DNA of 64,000 nt, from assembly GCA_965644295.1 (NCBI GenBank), contig CBFFRP010000247.1, positions 106,194-170,193 of the forward strand, in the 5' to 3' direction. The DNA comes from Paraphysomonas bandaiensis (Eukaryota > Chrysophyceae). The notes under the pieces were generated by a model that saw nothing but the letters and a program-made list of their open reading frames with translations, was not told the origin of the DNA and did not search any database. Position numbers and translations under genes: made by a program. Below, piece by piece: positions 1-10,437 of this stretch (its first letter is position 1; every line of letters begins with the position of its first letter).

Positions 1-38
1 TTGCCGTTATTGTCGTAGTTTTCATTTATTAATCACAG

Positions 39-1404
39 ACGAAGAAGACTATGGTACGAGTGTAATAGCTAATAATCCAGCTCCGGGCGTGATCAATCAA
101 ATTCCGCCTGCTGAACAACTGCTTGGCACGAAGCCATACCAACTGTCGTGCCAATCTGTTCCACAAGCAAGCCTACTTCCGAGAACCCGTGATGTTAATT
201 CAAAATTCAGTGGCTCCAGTGCATATCGAACGTTGTTGAGGAGAGCTATGAACGACATAGATACTGATATGAAGGATAAATTTAGCTTTCCGGATGGTGT
301 GTGCAAATGTAGCATCAGTTTGCACTATTACACTGCGTCTGTGTTATTAGCATGTATTGACTGTACGCTAACTGGGGACTTTTGTATCATTGTAGTAGCA
401 CGATAGCCGTAATTGATGTATATATATATATAGGAAATAGTTTCACACAAGACATGGAGTCCAAAATCACTCCACATCCTAATTTCAACCTCGTTGTATT
501 GGATGTTCACGTTGAGCTCCCTCCAATGGATTATATTCCTCCGCAGAAACTGGCCGAAGAGAAGAAGAAGCGCCACAGTTCGAAGTTAGGATCATCAGAT
601 CGTCGCAAAAGTTCAAAGTCTCAACAAGAAACGCCGCCTGAACAAAAGCCTTTTCACTTTGTTGCTGAGATTCAACAGGTGGTGATTACCTTTTAATTGT
701 TTGGTAGTGAGCTGAATATATGTTGTGGTTATTTGACAACATGCTTTGTGTATGTACTATGTACGAATTTGATTTTGCTGTGTTTTTAGAGGAAGTCGTT
801 GTGTTGTATTTAGATGATAGTATGCGGTTGTAGGTTGTTGGTGTGTATCCCAGCAATGGCGAACGACCTCCTGCAGCAATCGACCTCGGAATGTTTGCAT
901 GGTCGAATATTACGGGAATGGCCAGCAAATCTGCGGCAATTCGTGATTCCCTTGCAAAGTTAGTCTTTGCACAGTCTACAGATGAAAATGATTCAGGCGA
1001 CGAAAAGGCAGATACAGTTAAAAGCAAGCCGGTCACCAGTGAAGATGCTATGACTGCAATGATTTTAGGGAAAAATGAGGAAGAAGAGACAGTACATTGG
1101 TCGGCAGTATCTCATGAAGCCGGTATGCTGTGCTTTATTGCAATTGATATATCTGTATGAATTGTCTTTCTACTATTGCGTGCGATATTGAGGTGCTAGT
1201 GCAAATGTGTCGTGCTTATTTTAGGCGCTTGGATATTTTTTGACTGGTGGTATGTTTGATCTTGTAGGAATATATAAGGCAACGTTTCCAGCCCCAATGA
1301 AAAATGAATTTCAGTTGCGAGTACTCGGTAAAGCACCATCTAGGGACTTCGTTGACCGAGAGGTCCCAAGGAAAGTGAGAGCGTGGTTAGGATTGAAGTA
1401 TTGA
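39..1404 (+). CDS. 3' part of an unrecognised spliced gene (partial at the left edge)
   Basis: Four exons keep one reading frame: 39-296, 434-678, 834-1122 and 1268-1404 (TGA). The first is entered by an AG acceptor at 37-38, so the gene starts outside the window. The junctions are GT-AG and the phases agree (1, 0, 1). The product is acidic and mostly hydrophilic. A Lys/Ser-rich patch in the second exon (AEEKKKRHSSK) is followed by FHFVAEIQ, an acidic linker in the third exon, and a C-terminus containing AGIYKATFPAP and QLRVLGKAP. The last exon looks like a compact beta-rich module, but I do not recognise the family and assign no function. Another donor at 1155 joined to 1225 also stays open; the model given reads more smoothly across AGIYKATF. 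No signal peptide or membrane segment is visible in this part. Confidence 0.6.
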
Positions 1405-2264
1405 CGCTGTATATTCCAGATTAGTTAGGATTTGAAAATATTTTACATGTTTTTTGCTACCTTTTCACGGCCGACCGAATTGCGTAATACTTTTAATTAC
1501 CAATCGAAGGAAGTTTCTGCATCTATTCATACAGCGCGTGGATAGTTAAAAGGTTTTATTTTATTTTGGTAATACAATTTTATTATTCTATACACTACTT
1601 GTGAGAGCATGTCGTATGAATGTAAAAAGTATTGATTGAATTGTTCAATAAATATTACTGCAGCGAGACACAATCCATCAAGGAACACCGCCGTGTTTCT
1701 TAGTAATTTTCGTAAATCCTAGCGTGTACGTATCAACTGAGATGCTGTATACATAGAAAGAGAACGGTGTATGACTTGTATGCAATTTACACATGGAGCA
1801 TGGAGAGCATGATACCGTGTGATACGTGTTGCATGTAGCTGAAGTATAAATTTTATATCTGACAGTTGGATAGCTGGATAGGAGCTCCTCATAAACGTAG
1901 ACAGCGTTATAGCAAGAGTAATATAGCCTAAACAATCATTGGTAGTTATTGGTGTATACAGTGTTGAAAAGTGTAGTATAGCTAGCTAGGTGTGGGTCGA
2001 GAGTGGAGTTGTAGTAGAAGCAATGCCGACAAAAGCTAGGATACGTGACGTGTCCACTGAATATAGTCGTATGTAGTCTGTGTATTCAGTGCAGATATCT
2101 TAATAAAATGTGCATAGTCTGAAAAATAATTTAACACATGGCCACATTCGAAGTGACATTTCGTTGGAGAAGTGGGAATCATGGGGTACTTTATAAAGAT
2201 ATTGTATTTCTTAAGCATCACTATTTTCTATTTCATAACATTAACAGAGCCAAAAAGTATCTCA
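1405..2264. other. AT-rich intergenic region
   Basis: This gap separates the convergent ends of the left-edge gene (+) and the methyltransferase (-). The open frames are short and have no recognisable domain. I see no strong repeat, RNA gene or transposon here. Confidence 0.5.
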
Positions 2265-2806
2265 TCATATAACGTATTTATAAGCAACTAAACTATCGGA
2301 CGATCTGAAAGTTTCCTGTGGTATCCATCCCTTTACCTGAAACTAATAATAGAAATCATTATACACATAATGTCACTTAAATAAACAAACTTACTCCTAT
2401 TGATACCACAACAGTTCCTGGACAACACTCTGATATAAGCTTATCTTTCATCTTGATGTGTCCCACTCTTGACAGATACACGATCACGACTGTGAAATAT
2501 CGTAAATTACATACAGAAAAGTCCGCCAATATAAGATGAAGATATGTCTGTATATTCCCCTATATGGCTGTTAGTATAGAGGGGCTTAGAGGACAAGAGG
2601 GACCTGTTTAATGCGGTGTGTAGCGGTAGATATCCTCTCAGTGTCCATATCCACACCCCAGCAGTGACATGAGAACCTATCGGCTATATGATACAACCAT
2701 CGACCATCTCCACATCCAAGATCAATTACTGTATCAGATGTAGAGAGATGAAGACTATCAAGGACACTGTATGGTATATATATGTATATGTGAGTTGATG
2801 TGTTGC

Positions 2807-2838
<32 letters not shown>

Positions 2839-3145
2839 TGTATGTATGTATGTACGTATGTGTGTATGTATGTATGTATGTATGTATGTATGTATGTATG
2901 TATGTATGTATGTATGTATGTATGTATGTATGTATGTATGTATGTATGTATGTATGTATGTATGTATGTATGTATGTATGTATGTATATGCATGTGTATG
3001 CATGTGTATGCATGTGTATGTATACTTACAGGGATATTAAGTCACTTGGAGTGGGAGAGATGGGAGCCACACGACCACACTCCCATTTATTCCTCTCATC
3101 TTCGGCGTACTTTAGAAGACTTTGTAGAAATATTGACTTCTTCAT
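2265..3145 (-). CDS. SAM-dependent methyltransferase, FAM173/ATPSCKMT-like
   Basis: Four exons on the minus strand encode 167 residues: 3145-3030, 2766-2604, 2547-2395 and 2336-2265. Each junction is GT-AG and the phases agree (2, 0, 0). Motif I for SAM binding is VIDLGCGDGRW at residues 52-62, followed by the acidic loop GVDMD. Exon 3 has VVIVYLSRVG and ends in the GTVVVS strand, the pattern of the small protein-lysine methyltransferases related to FAM173 and ATPSCKMT. Those modify lysines of mitochondrial proteins in animals; the substrate here is unknown. The start was chosen because the exon ATGAAGAAGTCA... joins exactly to the motif I exon. Intron 1 (263 nt) contains a (TATG)n microsatellite. 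The gene is divergent from COPG, with a second, longer tract between the two starts. The family call is firm at fold level and moderate at subfamily level. Confidence 0.85.
2807..2988. repeat. (TATG)n microsatellite inside methyltransferase intron 1
   Basis: About 180 bp of almost pure TATG, with interruptions near 2853-2862 (ACG, GTG), then a degenerate TGCATGTGTA tail to about 3022. It lies wholly within intron 1 of the methyltransferase. Long open frames across it (Met-Tyr-Val-Cys or His-Thr-Tyr-Ile repeats) are artefacts of the repeat. Confidence 0.97.
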
Positions 3146-3183
3146 ACCTATCGAAGTGATATATATGAGTGAGATACGAGCAT

Positions 3184-3612
3184 GTGTGTATGTATGTATG
3201 TATGTATGTATGTATGTATGTATGTATGTATGTATGTATGTATGTATGTATGTATGTATGTATGTATGTATGTATGTATGTATGTATGTATGTATGTATG
3301 TATGTATGTATGTATGTATGTATGTATGTATGTATGTATGTATGTATGTATGTATGTATGTATGTATGTATGTATGTATGTATGTATGTATGTATGTATG
3401 TATGTATGTATGTATGTATGTATGTATGTATGTATGTATGTATGTATGTATGTATGTATGTATGTATGTATGTATGTACGTATGTATGTATGTATGTATG
3501 TATGTATGTATGTATGTATGTATGTATGTATGTATGTATGTATGTATGTATGTATGTATGTATGTATGTATGTATGTATGTATGTATGTATGTATGTATG
3601 TATGTATGTATG
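3184..3612. repeat. long (TATG)n microsatellite between divergent starts
   Basis: About 430 bp of TATG repeat with a single visible interruption (TACG near 3478). It lies between the start codons of the methyltransferase (3145, minus) and COPG (3794, plus). It therefore occupies most of their shared upstream region. Confidence 0.97.
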
Positions 3613-3793
3613 CAGGTAGGTATGCGGAGCAGTACTGTGGTGTGTGTGTGTATGTATGTACAGTATGTGGGGGGGTGTAGTGTGTGTTGTAATTATGTGT
3701 TTGTGTATGGTGTTAGTTCATATCATAACACTCCATTGTATGGCCTTCACCAATAAAGGCTCAAGACATTCCCACTCCACCCCTATATCCCAC

Positions 3794-6701
3794 ATGATTG
3801 ACGACGGGGACAGCATGCAGAAGCCCCTAGCGGCAACTCTCATTCAAGAGTTTCAGAACTTGAAAGATAAGTTTAAAGAGGACGATGAGTATGATCGAGG
3901 TGCACTATATATCCCCCATATTACCTTATTATAACACCTTTATATCCTTTAGATGCCCCTTATATGCATCTTGAGAAAGCTACTGTACTTCAAGAGTGTC
4001 GAGTGTTTCATGATGCCTCTGTTGTTACACAGAACCCACGCAGATGTTGTCTCCTCATCACTAAACTGTTGTTTCTTCTCGTAAAAGGAGATACTTTCTC
4101 ATCGTCTGAAATTACTGAGGTGTTTTTTGGGGTCACGAAGCTTTTTCAATCTTCTGATGTAAATCTTCGTCGCATGATGTATCTGTTCATCAAAGAAGTC
4201 GCGCAGACATGCAATCCGGATGACGTTATAATTGTCACCAGCTCTCTGACTAAAGATATGAACACAGGCGAAGACCTATACCGCGCTAATTCTATGAGAG
4301 TATTGGCTAAGATCATTGACGCTGCAATGTTGGGCGCGATAGAGCGATACCTTAAGCAGGCTATAGTTGACAGAAACGCTTTTGTTGCGTCATCCGCGTT
4401 GATGGCTGGGCTACAGCTCTTCCGCACCTGTCCGGATGTGGTTCGGCGCTGGATAAATGAAGTTCAAGAGGCAGTCACCTCTGTGAATGACATGGTACAG
4501 TACCATGCCCTTTCTCTGCTGTACAATATCAAGCAGCACGACCGCCTGGCTGTGTCCAAGACGGTGCAACAGCTTTCCAAGGGATCTCTTCGCTCACCCT
4601 TGGCGACGTGTTTGCTGATTCGATACACCAGTGGTCTTCTTCGAGAAGATATGAGTTCCACGAATGCGCGTAGTTCTTACCAGTTCCTCGAGAACTGTTT
4701 GAGACACAAAAGCGACATGGTCATTTACGAAGCTGCCAAAGCGATATGTAATCTACCTGGTGTAGAGGCCTCTGACCTGAACCCAGCTATTACAGTGCTG
4801 CAACTTTTTCTTTCATCTTCTAAGTCCTCTCTACGATTTGCGGCCATACGCACCCTTAGTGAGGTGGCGACTCGTCACCCGTCTAGTTTGGCGAAGTGTA
4901 ATGATGATATGGAGGGCCTGGTGGGCGACTCCAACCGGTCTATCGCCACGCTGGCCATTACCACTCTTCTCAAGACAGGCAGCGAGTCTAGCATTGAGCG
5001 ATTGATGAAACAAATTTCCTCATTCATGACAGAAATTGGGGATGAATTCAAAGTGGTTGTTGTGCAGGCTGTGCGTGAACTGTGTATCAAGTACCCAGCG
5101 AAAAACAGAGTTCTTGTGGGATTCCTTGCTACTTTCCTAAGAGAGGAGGGAGGCTTTGATTTCAAGAAGAGTATCGTGGACAGTATCCTGGACTTGATGC
5201 AGTCTATTCCAGAGACAAAGGAAACTTCGCTTCTTCATTTATGTGAATTCATTGAGGATTGTGAATTCGGTGAACTGATAGTTCAAGTCATGCATGTTCT
5301 CGGCCGAGTAGGCCCGACTACCAATGCACCATCCCGCTATATCCGATTTATTTTCAACCGCGTGATATTGGAGAATGCCGCTGTGCGTGCAGCAGCAGTG
5401 AGCACTCTCGGTTCGTTTGCTACTCGCCTTCCTGAGTTACGTCCCTCCATCATCATTCTCTTGAAGCGATCGCTCAGTGATGACGATGATGAGGTGCGTG
5501 ATCGTGCCGCGGTTCTGCTCAAGACATTCGAAGGCCGCGAAGGTGGTGATGATTCGGAGGAGAAAACAGCTAAGGAAAGCAACGCACTGCATTTTCTGTT
5601 GGAAGAGCCTTTACCTATGTCTTTCGCTGCTCTTGATCGTTCCGTTAGAGCATACATGTCCCACCCCTCTGCTGCCACAGATTCTCGACCAGTTTCCCTT
5701 TCGTTGCTGCCCATTATAGAGGACCCTTATTCTCAGACTTCTACTACCAAGGCTAGCACCTCAGGTAGGTCTATTGGTAGTGCAGTGGCAGCCAACAAGT
5801 CTGGTGGTGCAACGCAAGGGGAGACTGAAGTTAGTGCTGATCCTGCGAGTGCCCTTTACAAAATCCCTGAGCTGGCTCATCTCGGCAGAGCCTTCCGTTC
5901 CACTAAAGAGACAGCTCTTACTGAGTCTGAGATGGAGTATGTTGTCTCCTGTGTGAAACACATATTCGATACGCATGTTGTACTGCAGTTTAACGTTGTA
6001 AACACCATTGATGACCAGCGCCTTCTTGACGTTGGAGTGGCTGTGGACCTTTCTGATGAAGAGTCCTATAGTTTGGAGAGTGAGGTGCGTGCTCCTGTGG
6101 CGAAGTATGGGGATACTGCCCATTGTTACGTGTGTATTGCCCGAGCGGAGGACACAGACCCTGGGGCGTCTTGTACCGTTTCGTGCGAGCTTCGTTTCCG
6201 TGTTGTGCAGGTTGATCCGACAACAGGCGAGGTGGAGGGAGATGAAGATGGCTACGAAGAGGAGTATGCCCTTGAGGCGGTTGATATCAACACCAATGAC
6301 TTTATGGCCAAGGTTTCCTTTCCAGACTTCCGTCGATCATGGTATTACATCAGTCTATTTTTATGTGTTTTTTCGTAATCAGTTCTTGTAGGGAGCAGAT
6401 CGGTAATGATGGTGAAGTACTAGAGAAGTTTGCTCTTCAGATCAAAAAGCTCCCGGAAGCGGTGGTGGCAGTTGTGGACTTTCTGGGCATGCAGCCCTGT
6501 GATGGTACCGGATCTGTGTCCGACTCGTCTTTGAAGAGCAAGTCTCATACGCTGCATCTCACTGGCATGTTTTTGGGTAATGTCTCTGTACTGGTTCGTG
6601 CTCAACTGCAGCTCGATGACACTGCAGGTGTCGTACTCAAGATGGCAGTTAGGTCGGATAAAAAGGAAGTGAGTCAAATGGTGGCAGAATGCATTCGTTA
6701 A
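3794..6701 (+). CDS. COPG: Coatomer subunit gamma
   Basis: Three exons, 3794-3899, 3953-6341 and 6392-6701 (TAA), encode 934 residues; introns are 53 and 50 nt and the phases agree (1, 2). Gamma-COP is part of the F-subcomplex of the COPI coat, which drives retrograde Golgi-to-ER vesicle traffic. The N-terminal HEAT/adaptin trunk begins at HLEKATVLQECRVF and includes DVIIVTSSLTKDM and ERYLKQAIVD, which are family signatures. A low-complexity acidic linker follows, then the C-terminal appendage with PVAKYGDTAHCYVC and the final platform VDFLGMQPC. Length is slightly above the animal protein (about 870 residues). The start is the first in-frame ATG after the repeat tract; a second ATG lies seven codons later (MQKPL). 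All regions expected of the family are present, so I take it as functional. Confidence 0.97.
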
Positions 6702-7375
6702 GCTTTGAGAGTGTACGTTGTGAAGGAAGCTTCGCTGTAGGGATGGGTTGTGTACATTAGAATGAATAAGCCAGTTTGATCGTAATTATAAAGTAGTACA
6801 TCCTGAAAAAGTCTGATAGTTCTAATATACATAGCCGTCTACAACATGATATGCTTCACTAGTTCGTAGTCTACCTGCTTGTAGTACTAATACATGTTCG
6901 TGTGAAAGAAAACAAACTGATTTTATGTCCGTAAATATCAATATTCTACATATAAGCAACGCGCTGGTCTAAATACGAAATCTGAATGGTAATGAAAATA
7001 GAAATGATAATGTAGCTTTATTCAAGTTCGTGGGATTCGATTACCGTGGTATTATTTTAATGCCTAGTATATGTCTGTTAGCAATACAATCACACTTCAA
7101 AAGTTGACGGCAGCTAAATTTTATATACTGTGATTTTAGATGCGCTTAAATAGGTCGGCATCACTAATGTGCTAATGTGATACTGATACTGCTAATCGCG
7201 ACGAGTAAGCTGAAGTGTTTTAGAGCTGCCACGTAATAAAGAGCTTATCACAAACATGACGCTAATTGAGTGAATACAGATACTGATATTAAGTTATCAC
7301 GACTTGCAGTGAACAGTGCACTCATTCATAATTGCAATTGGTATCAAAAACAAACAAATCAAATACTGTAACACA
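6702..7375. other. AT-rich intergenic region
   Basis: The gap lies between the end of COPG (+) and the end of the small membrane protein gene (-). I see no coding region, RNA gene or repeat family that I can support. Confidence 0.5.
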
Positions 7376-7651
7376 TTAAATTTCATCATCACTAGTGGGT
7401 ATCTTTGAATTCTTTTTATATTTCTTACATAACGGTACAGTGCCATCATCTCTGCGTGTGACAACGACGACATGAAACATTTCATCATTGATTGGAGGGG
7501 GGCTTAAGTCCACACCCATGCAATGGCCCAGCTTGATAAGCAAGCCGTTCGTATACATGTATCGTAAGCCGATAACGATGAGTGTTAAGATGAGGAATAT
7601 ACCGAATCCAAGTGCGGTATATTCCTCTTGTTTGACAGTTGGTTGAGTCAT
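7376..7651 (-). CDS. Small single-pass membrane protein, unrecognised
   Basis: An intronless frame of 91 residues. Residues about 12-30 are strongly hydrophobic (LGFGIFLILTLIVIGLRY), preceded by a short polar N-terminus and followed by a basic and acidic tail with KKYKKNSK. This fits a type III or tail-facing single-span protein. The upstream region (7760-7810) has CTGT and TATG tandem repeats like those before other host genes, which supports a real gene. No family is recognised. The alternative is a chance frame, which the well-formed hydrophobic segment and the gene-like upstream repeats make less likely. Confidence 0.55.
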   Translation of the reverse strand: MTQPTVKQEEYTALGFGIFLILTLIVIGLRYMYTNGLLIKLGHCMGVDLSPPPINDEMFHVVVVTRRDDGTVPLCKKYKKNSKIPTSDDEI

Positions 7652-7784
7652 GTGATGGATAGACAGTTATGTGATGTGATTGACCCTCACTGTGATGCTA
7701 TGAGTGGAGGGGAGAGATAAGATAACACCTGCACGATACAGCAGATGGAGTTGTGAGTTATATTAACTGTCTCTGTCTGTCTCT

Positions 7785-7805
7785 GTCTATGTATGTATGT
7801 ATGTC
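7785..7805. repeat. short CTGT/TATG repeat upstream of the small membrane protein
   Basis: CTGTCTCTGTCTG units pass directly into a short TATG run about 135 bp upstream of the start codon at 7651. It is a small member of the tetranucleotide tracts found upstream of other genes here. Confidence 0.8.
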
Positions 7806-8339
7806 CCTCAGCTCTCAGCTCTCAGCATATGATTTCAATTAAACACATGCGAGTCTAAAAACTAGGAAATGTATATAAAAATACACAGATATATATATAA
7901 AATACAGATATATATATCTATAAAACATAGAAATATATATAAAATACACAGAAATAAGTATATGGACATATAAAATATAGGCTTTTTTCATTGAGATTTC
8001 TGTATGAGGCTCTCTGTATACTCCTACTGTATATGTCTACTACACTCCAACCTATCCAATGAATGGGCTTCTAATGGATAAGCTACTATATGATTGGCTA
8101 TTAGGACTGTTACTGGTCGTGAGTATTGGAATATGTATGTACATAGGCTTAGAACTGATACATGCAGGACTGATATAAGATTTATCTGTAAACCCCCATG
8201 ACTCTATTGCTTGACTAGGCAATCATCGGGATGCATATCCGCATTGTCTGTCCGAAGATATACGTGTATATACGTTCATATAATCGGCCATTGCTTTTCA
8301 CTGCACGGCTACACGCTTACTGTGTTATACAACAGTAAA

Positions 8340-8810
8340 TACACTCTGCCCCATTCCAAGGGCGTGGCCATAGTGTAGATATAGCACTGATTCCACCACC
8401 CGCCTACTTGTGTACCAACGTAGCTGACCGCATAGGTCACGCGCAGATTTTGTTGCCGCCCCACCTGTGTTCACGTTTGCTATGATTACGCGGGATTTCT
8501 CATTGCTATGTATGACTTTTATATATGTAATTCGCGCAGATTCTAGTAGGACCATGTGTATCTTCCCATTATTACCTAACAAAGATTACGCGGAGCTTAT
8601 CGTGACCATGCATGACTCAGTATAGGTCTAGTGTGAGAATGAGCGGGGTTTCTCGTAGTCTCATACAGGATATGCAAGTATAGTGTAGATCTAGCTAGAG
8701 CTTTCTTGGTGCCGACACACAAAGAATACGCTGAGATTTTTATTTATAATCTATACGTTACTTAGCTTAGTCAACACTAGCACTTCACTAAGGTACGCTC
8801 TCGGAATGGG
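8340..8810. repeat. Dispersed repeat R1, copy 1
   Basis: It aligns by eye over about 350 bp with 38270-38690: shared blocks include GTACCAACGTAGCTGACCGC, TTCTAGTAGGACCATG, ACCTAACAAAGATTACGCGG and GAATGAGCGGGGTTTCTCG. Shorter, more diverged pieces of the same family occur near 12290-12520 and 15420-15680. No protein is encoded; it looks like an old non-autonomous element. Confidence 0.8.
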
Positions 8811-8904
8811 GCACCCCCCGCTAGTCTATTCCAGAATACAGTTCATAAGTTGAAAGCATAAACTTCTTTTTTAATCACGATGTAACAGCGTGTAAATTAA
8901 AAAT

Positions 8905-8965
8905 CTATTAATGAAAAATGTCCCAGCAATTATAGTGGCGTTACCATTAACGGTTACCAGGCCCT
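8905..8965. repeat. MITE R3, right-end fragment
   Basis: This segment carries AATGTCCC.GCAATTATA, then CCATTAACGGTTACCAGGCCCTG. The same order occurs at 43740-43800, and in inverted form the end CAGGGCCTGGTAAC opens the copy at 38725. Confidence 0.7.
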
Positions 8966-9143
8966 GGAAGATATAACTAAAAGAAATATTATTTCAGTAT
9001 AAGTGTTGTATGACTTCCAAACTTGGTATATAGTATATCAATTGGGAAAGTGTTACGAGGGACGAGTGGACCATGTAGAATAGTAGGAAAGAGTTTAATT
9101 CAAATAAATGTTCATTTACATCTACAATAGCGCTCATTTTTTT

Positions 9144-9182
9144 ACTTCTTAAGAGTATCATGCTGTGATACTCTTAAGAAGT
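9144..9182. repeat. Perfect 17-bp hairpin
   Basis: The arms ACTTCTTAAGAGTATCA (9144-9160) and TGATACTCTTAAGAAGT (9166-9182) are exact reverse complements around a 5-base loop. It lies about 170 bp beyond the stop codon of the orphan multipass gene. Function unknown. Confidence 0.9.
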
Positions 9183-9354
9183 ACATTGTTATCGGAAACA
9201 GTATGGAAAAGTATAATGTACGCACTTCAGCTCACTTCAGCTTTCCACATGAATGTTACGTCATAATAACATTACTTAGCATGAAACACCAAAATGTAGT
9301 TTACTCCCAAGAAAATAATCTTACTAATTGCTCTTTAAAAATGCTAAATCAAAA

Positions 9355-10437
9355 CTACAAATCGAGTTTCTTCAAATTGACGCTCCTTTCCAGCCACTTG
9401 ATGCCGTGATTACGAACCCTTTCGAAAAAAGACTCATATATCGGCATAATGCATCTTTTGGGCAAGTTACATAGTAACCCATTTCCAACAACGAACACAA
9501 TTTTGATTAAAATCACCACAACATTGTACATTAATGTCAGGACGAGAATAATAAACGGAGAAAATACCACATTAAAGCAGAAGAACGTGATAAGGTTTTC
9601 ATTCTCGTTATCATCATCTTCGTAACCATTGTCATCCCCCTCCTCGTCGTCATAATAAGTAAGGAGGTAATTCGCCACCAAGAACGTGCATTGCACAAGC
9701 CAAGCAGCATAAAGACCGTGTGTATATGATGTCCGAGGTATTGCTGCATGGCGGTATTTCTTACTCCATACACTCTTATATAACATAATTTTAATGTCAG
9801 CACGATGTTGCTCAAGATATCCACAGAGAAAATCCGGAATATTCTCAACCTCATGTACTTTTCCTTCTTCAGCAACGGATAATACCACATGAGCTTGATG
9901 CGTCAGTGATGCCTTCAAAAACACATTACTGTCTGATATATTCTCCTCTCGAAACGTCAGTGCACATCTCCAAACAATATTAATGGGCATTCTAACAAAG
10001 AAAAACAAAAGAATGTCAAGAAATATGTGGATAACTCCGATGACAGCACCAACAGCAGTTACAGTAACCCACGCCTGTCTGCTCACATTCGAATTCATAT
10101 ACAGCGCAAAGAAGACAATATCCAGTATCACCAGCACGCCAAAGAAACCACTGTACGTATAGTATCGGGAGGCTTGCGACCAGGCATCTAGAAACCATAC
10201 ATGATAAGGAGTGAGATAGACACTGAGTAGTTGTGGGCCCAGTGTGGTGGCGTAGATGCAGTGGTAGAGGTAGCGGGTGTGCCAGGCGTATGTAGAGTAT
10301 AGAGTTACATCTACACTAGTGTCAGTAACTCTTATACTGCTACTCACACCACCTTCGGCTTGTACTAGTGATGATGTATCCATATTTTCTATATGGAATG
10401 CATTAATAGAGCAGAGGACTGACAATGCAAGCACCAC
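9355..10437 (-). CDS. Orphan multipass membrane protein with signal peptide
   Basis: A single open frame of 360 residues. The N-terminus (MVLALSVLCSINAFH) resembles a short signal peptide. About four to five hydrophobic segments follow: roughly residues 95-117, 121-150, 238-258 and a long stretch about 285-320 that may be two helices. A very acidic loop (YYDDEEGDDNGYEDDDNEN) sits near residues 260-285. The tail is basic (VRNHGIKWLERSVNLKKLDL). I do not recognise the family. The long uninterrupted frame, signal peptide and regular helix spacing support a real gene. A transporter or receptor-like role is possible but not shown. Confidence 0.7.
   Translation of the reverse strand: MVLALSVLCSINAFHIENMDTSSLVQAEGGVSSSIRVTDTSVDVTLYSTYAWHTRYLYHCIYATTLGPQLLSVYLTPYHVWFLDAWSQASRYYTYSGFFGVLVILDIVFFALYMNSNVSRQAWVTVTAVGAVIGVIHIFLDILLFFFVRMPINIVWRCALTFREENISDSNVFLKASLTHQAHVVLSVAEEGKVHEVENIPDFLCGYLEQHRADIKIMLYKSVWSKKYRHAAIPRTSYTHGLYAAWLVQCTFLVANYLLTYYDDEEGDDNGYEDDDNENENLITFFCFNVVFSPFIILVLTLMYNVVVILIKIVFVVGNGLLCNLPKRCIMPIYESFFERVRNHGIKWLERSVNLKKLDL

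Larger units (their letters stand above)
7652..9354. other. Repeat-bearing intergenic region
   Basis: No supported gene. It holds an A/T-rich imperfect repeat of ATATATATAAAATACA units (about 7860-7980), one copy of dispersed repeat R1 (about 8340-8810), the end of MITE R3 (about 8905-8965) and a perfect hairpin (9144-9182). Confidence 0.6.

Noticed and set aside
1155-1224. Alternative intron in the left-edge gene with donor at 1155 and acceptor at 1224
   Set aside because: It keeps the frame but adds a less natural stretch; the 1123-1267 intron gives a smoother protein. Not excluded.
2807-3612. CRISPR-like or satellite interpretation of the regular TATG tract
   Set aside because: The 4-bp period has no spacer structure; it is a simple microsatellite.
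2586-3756. Long frames of Met-Tyr-Val-Cys or His-Thr-Tyr-Ile repeats on both strands
   Set aside because: They are translations of the (TATG)n microsatellites; only the methyltransferase part of one minus frame is real.
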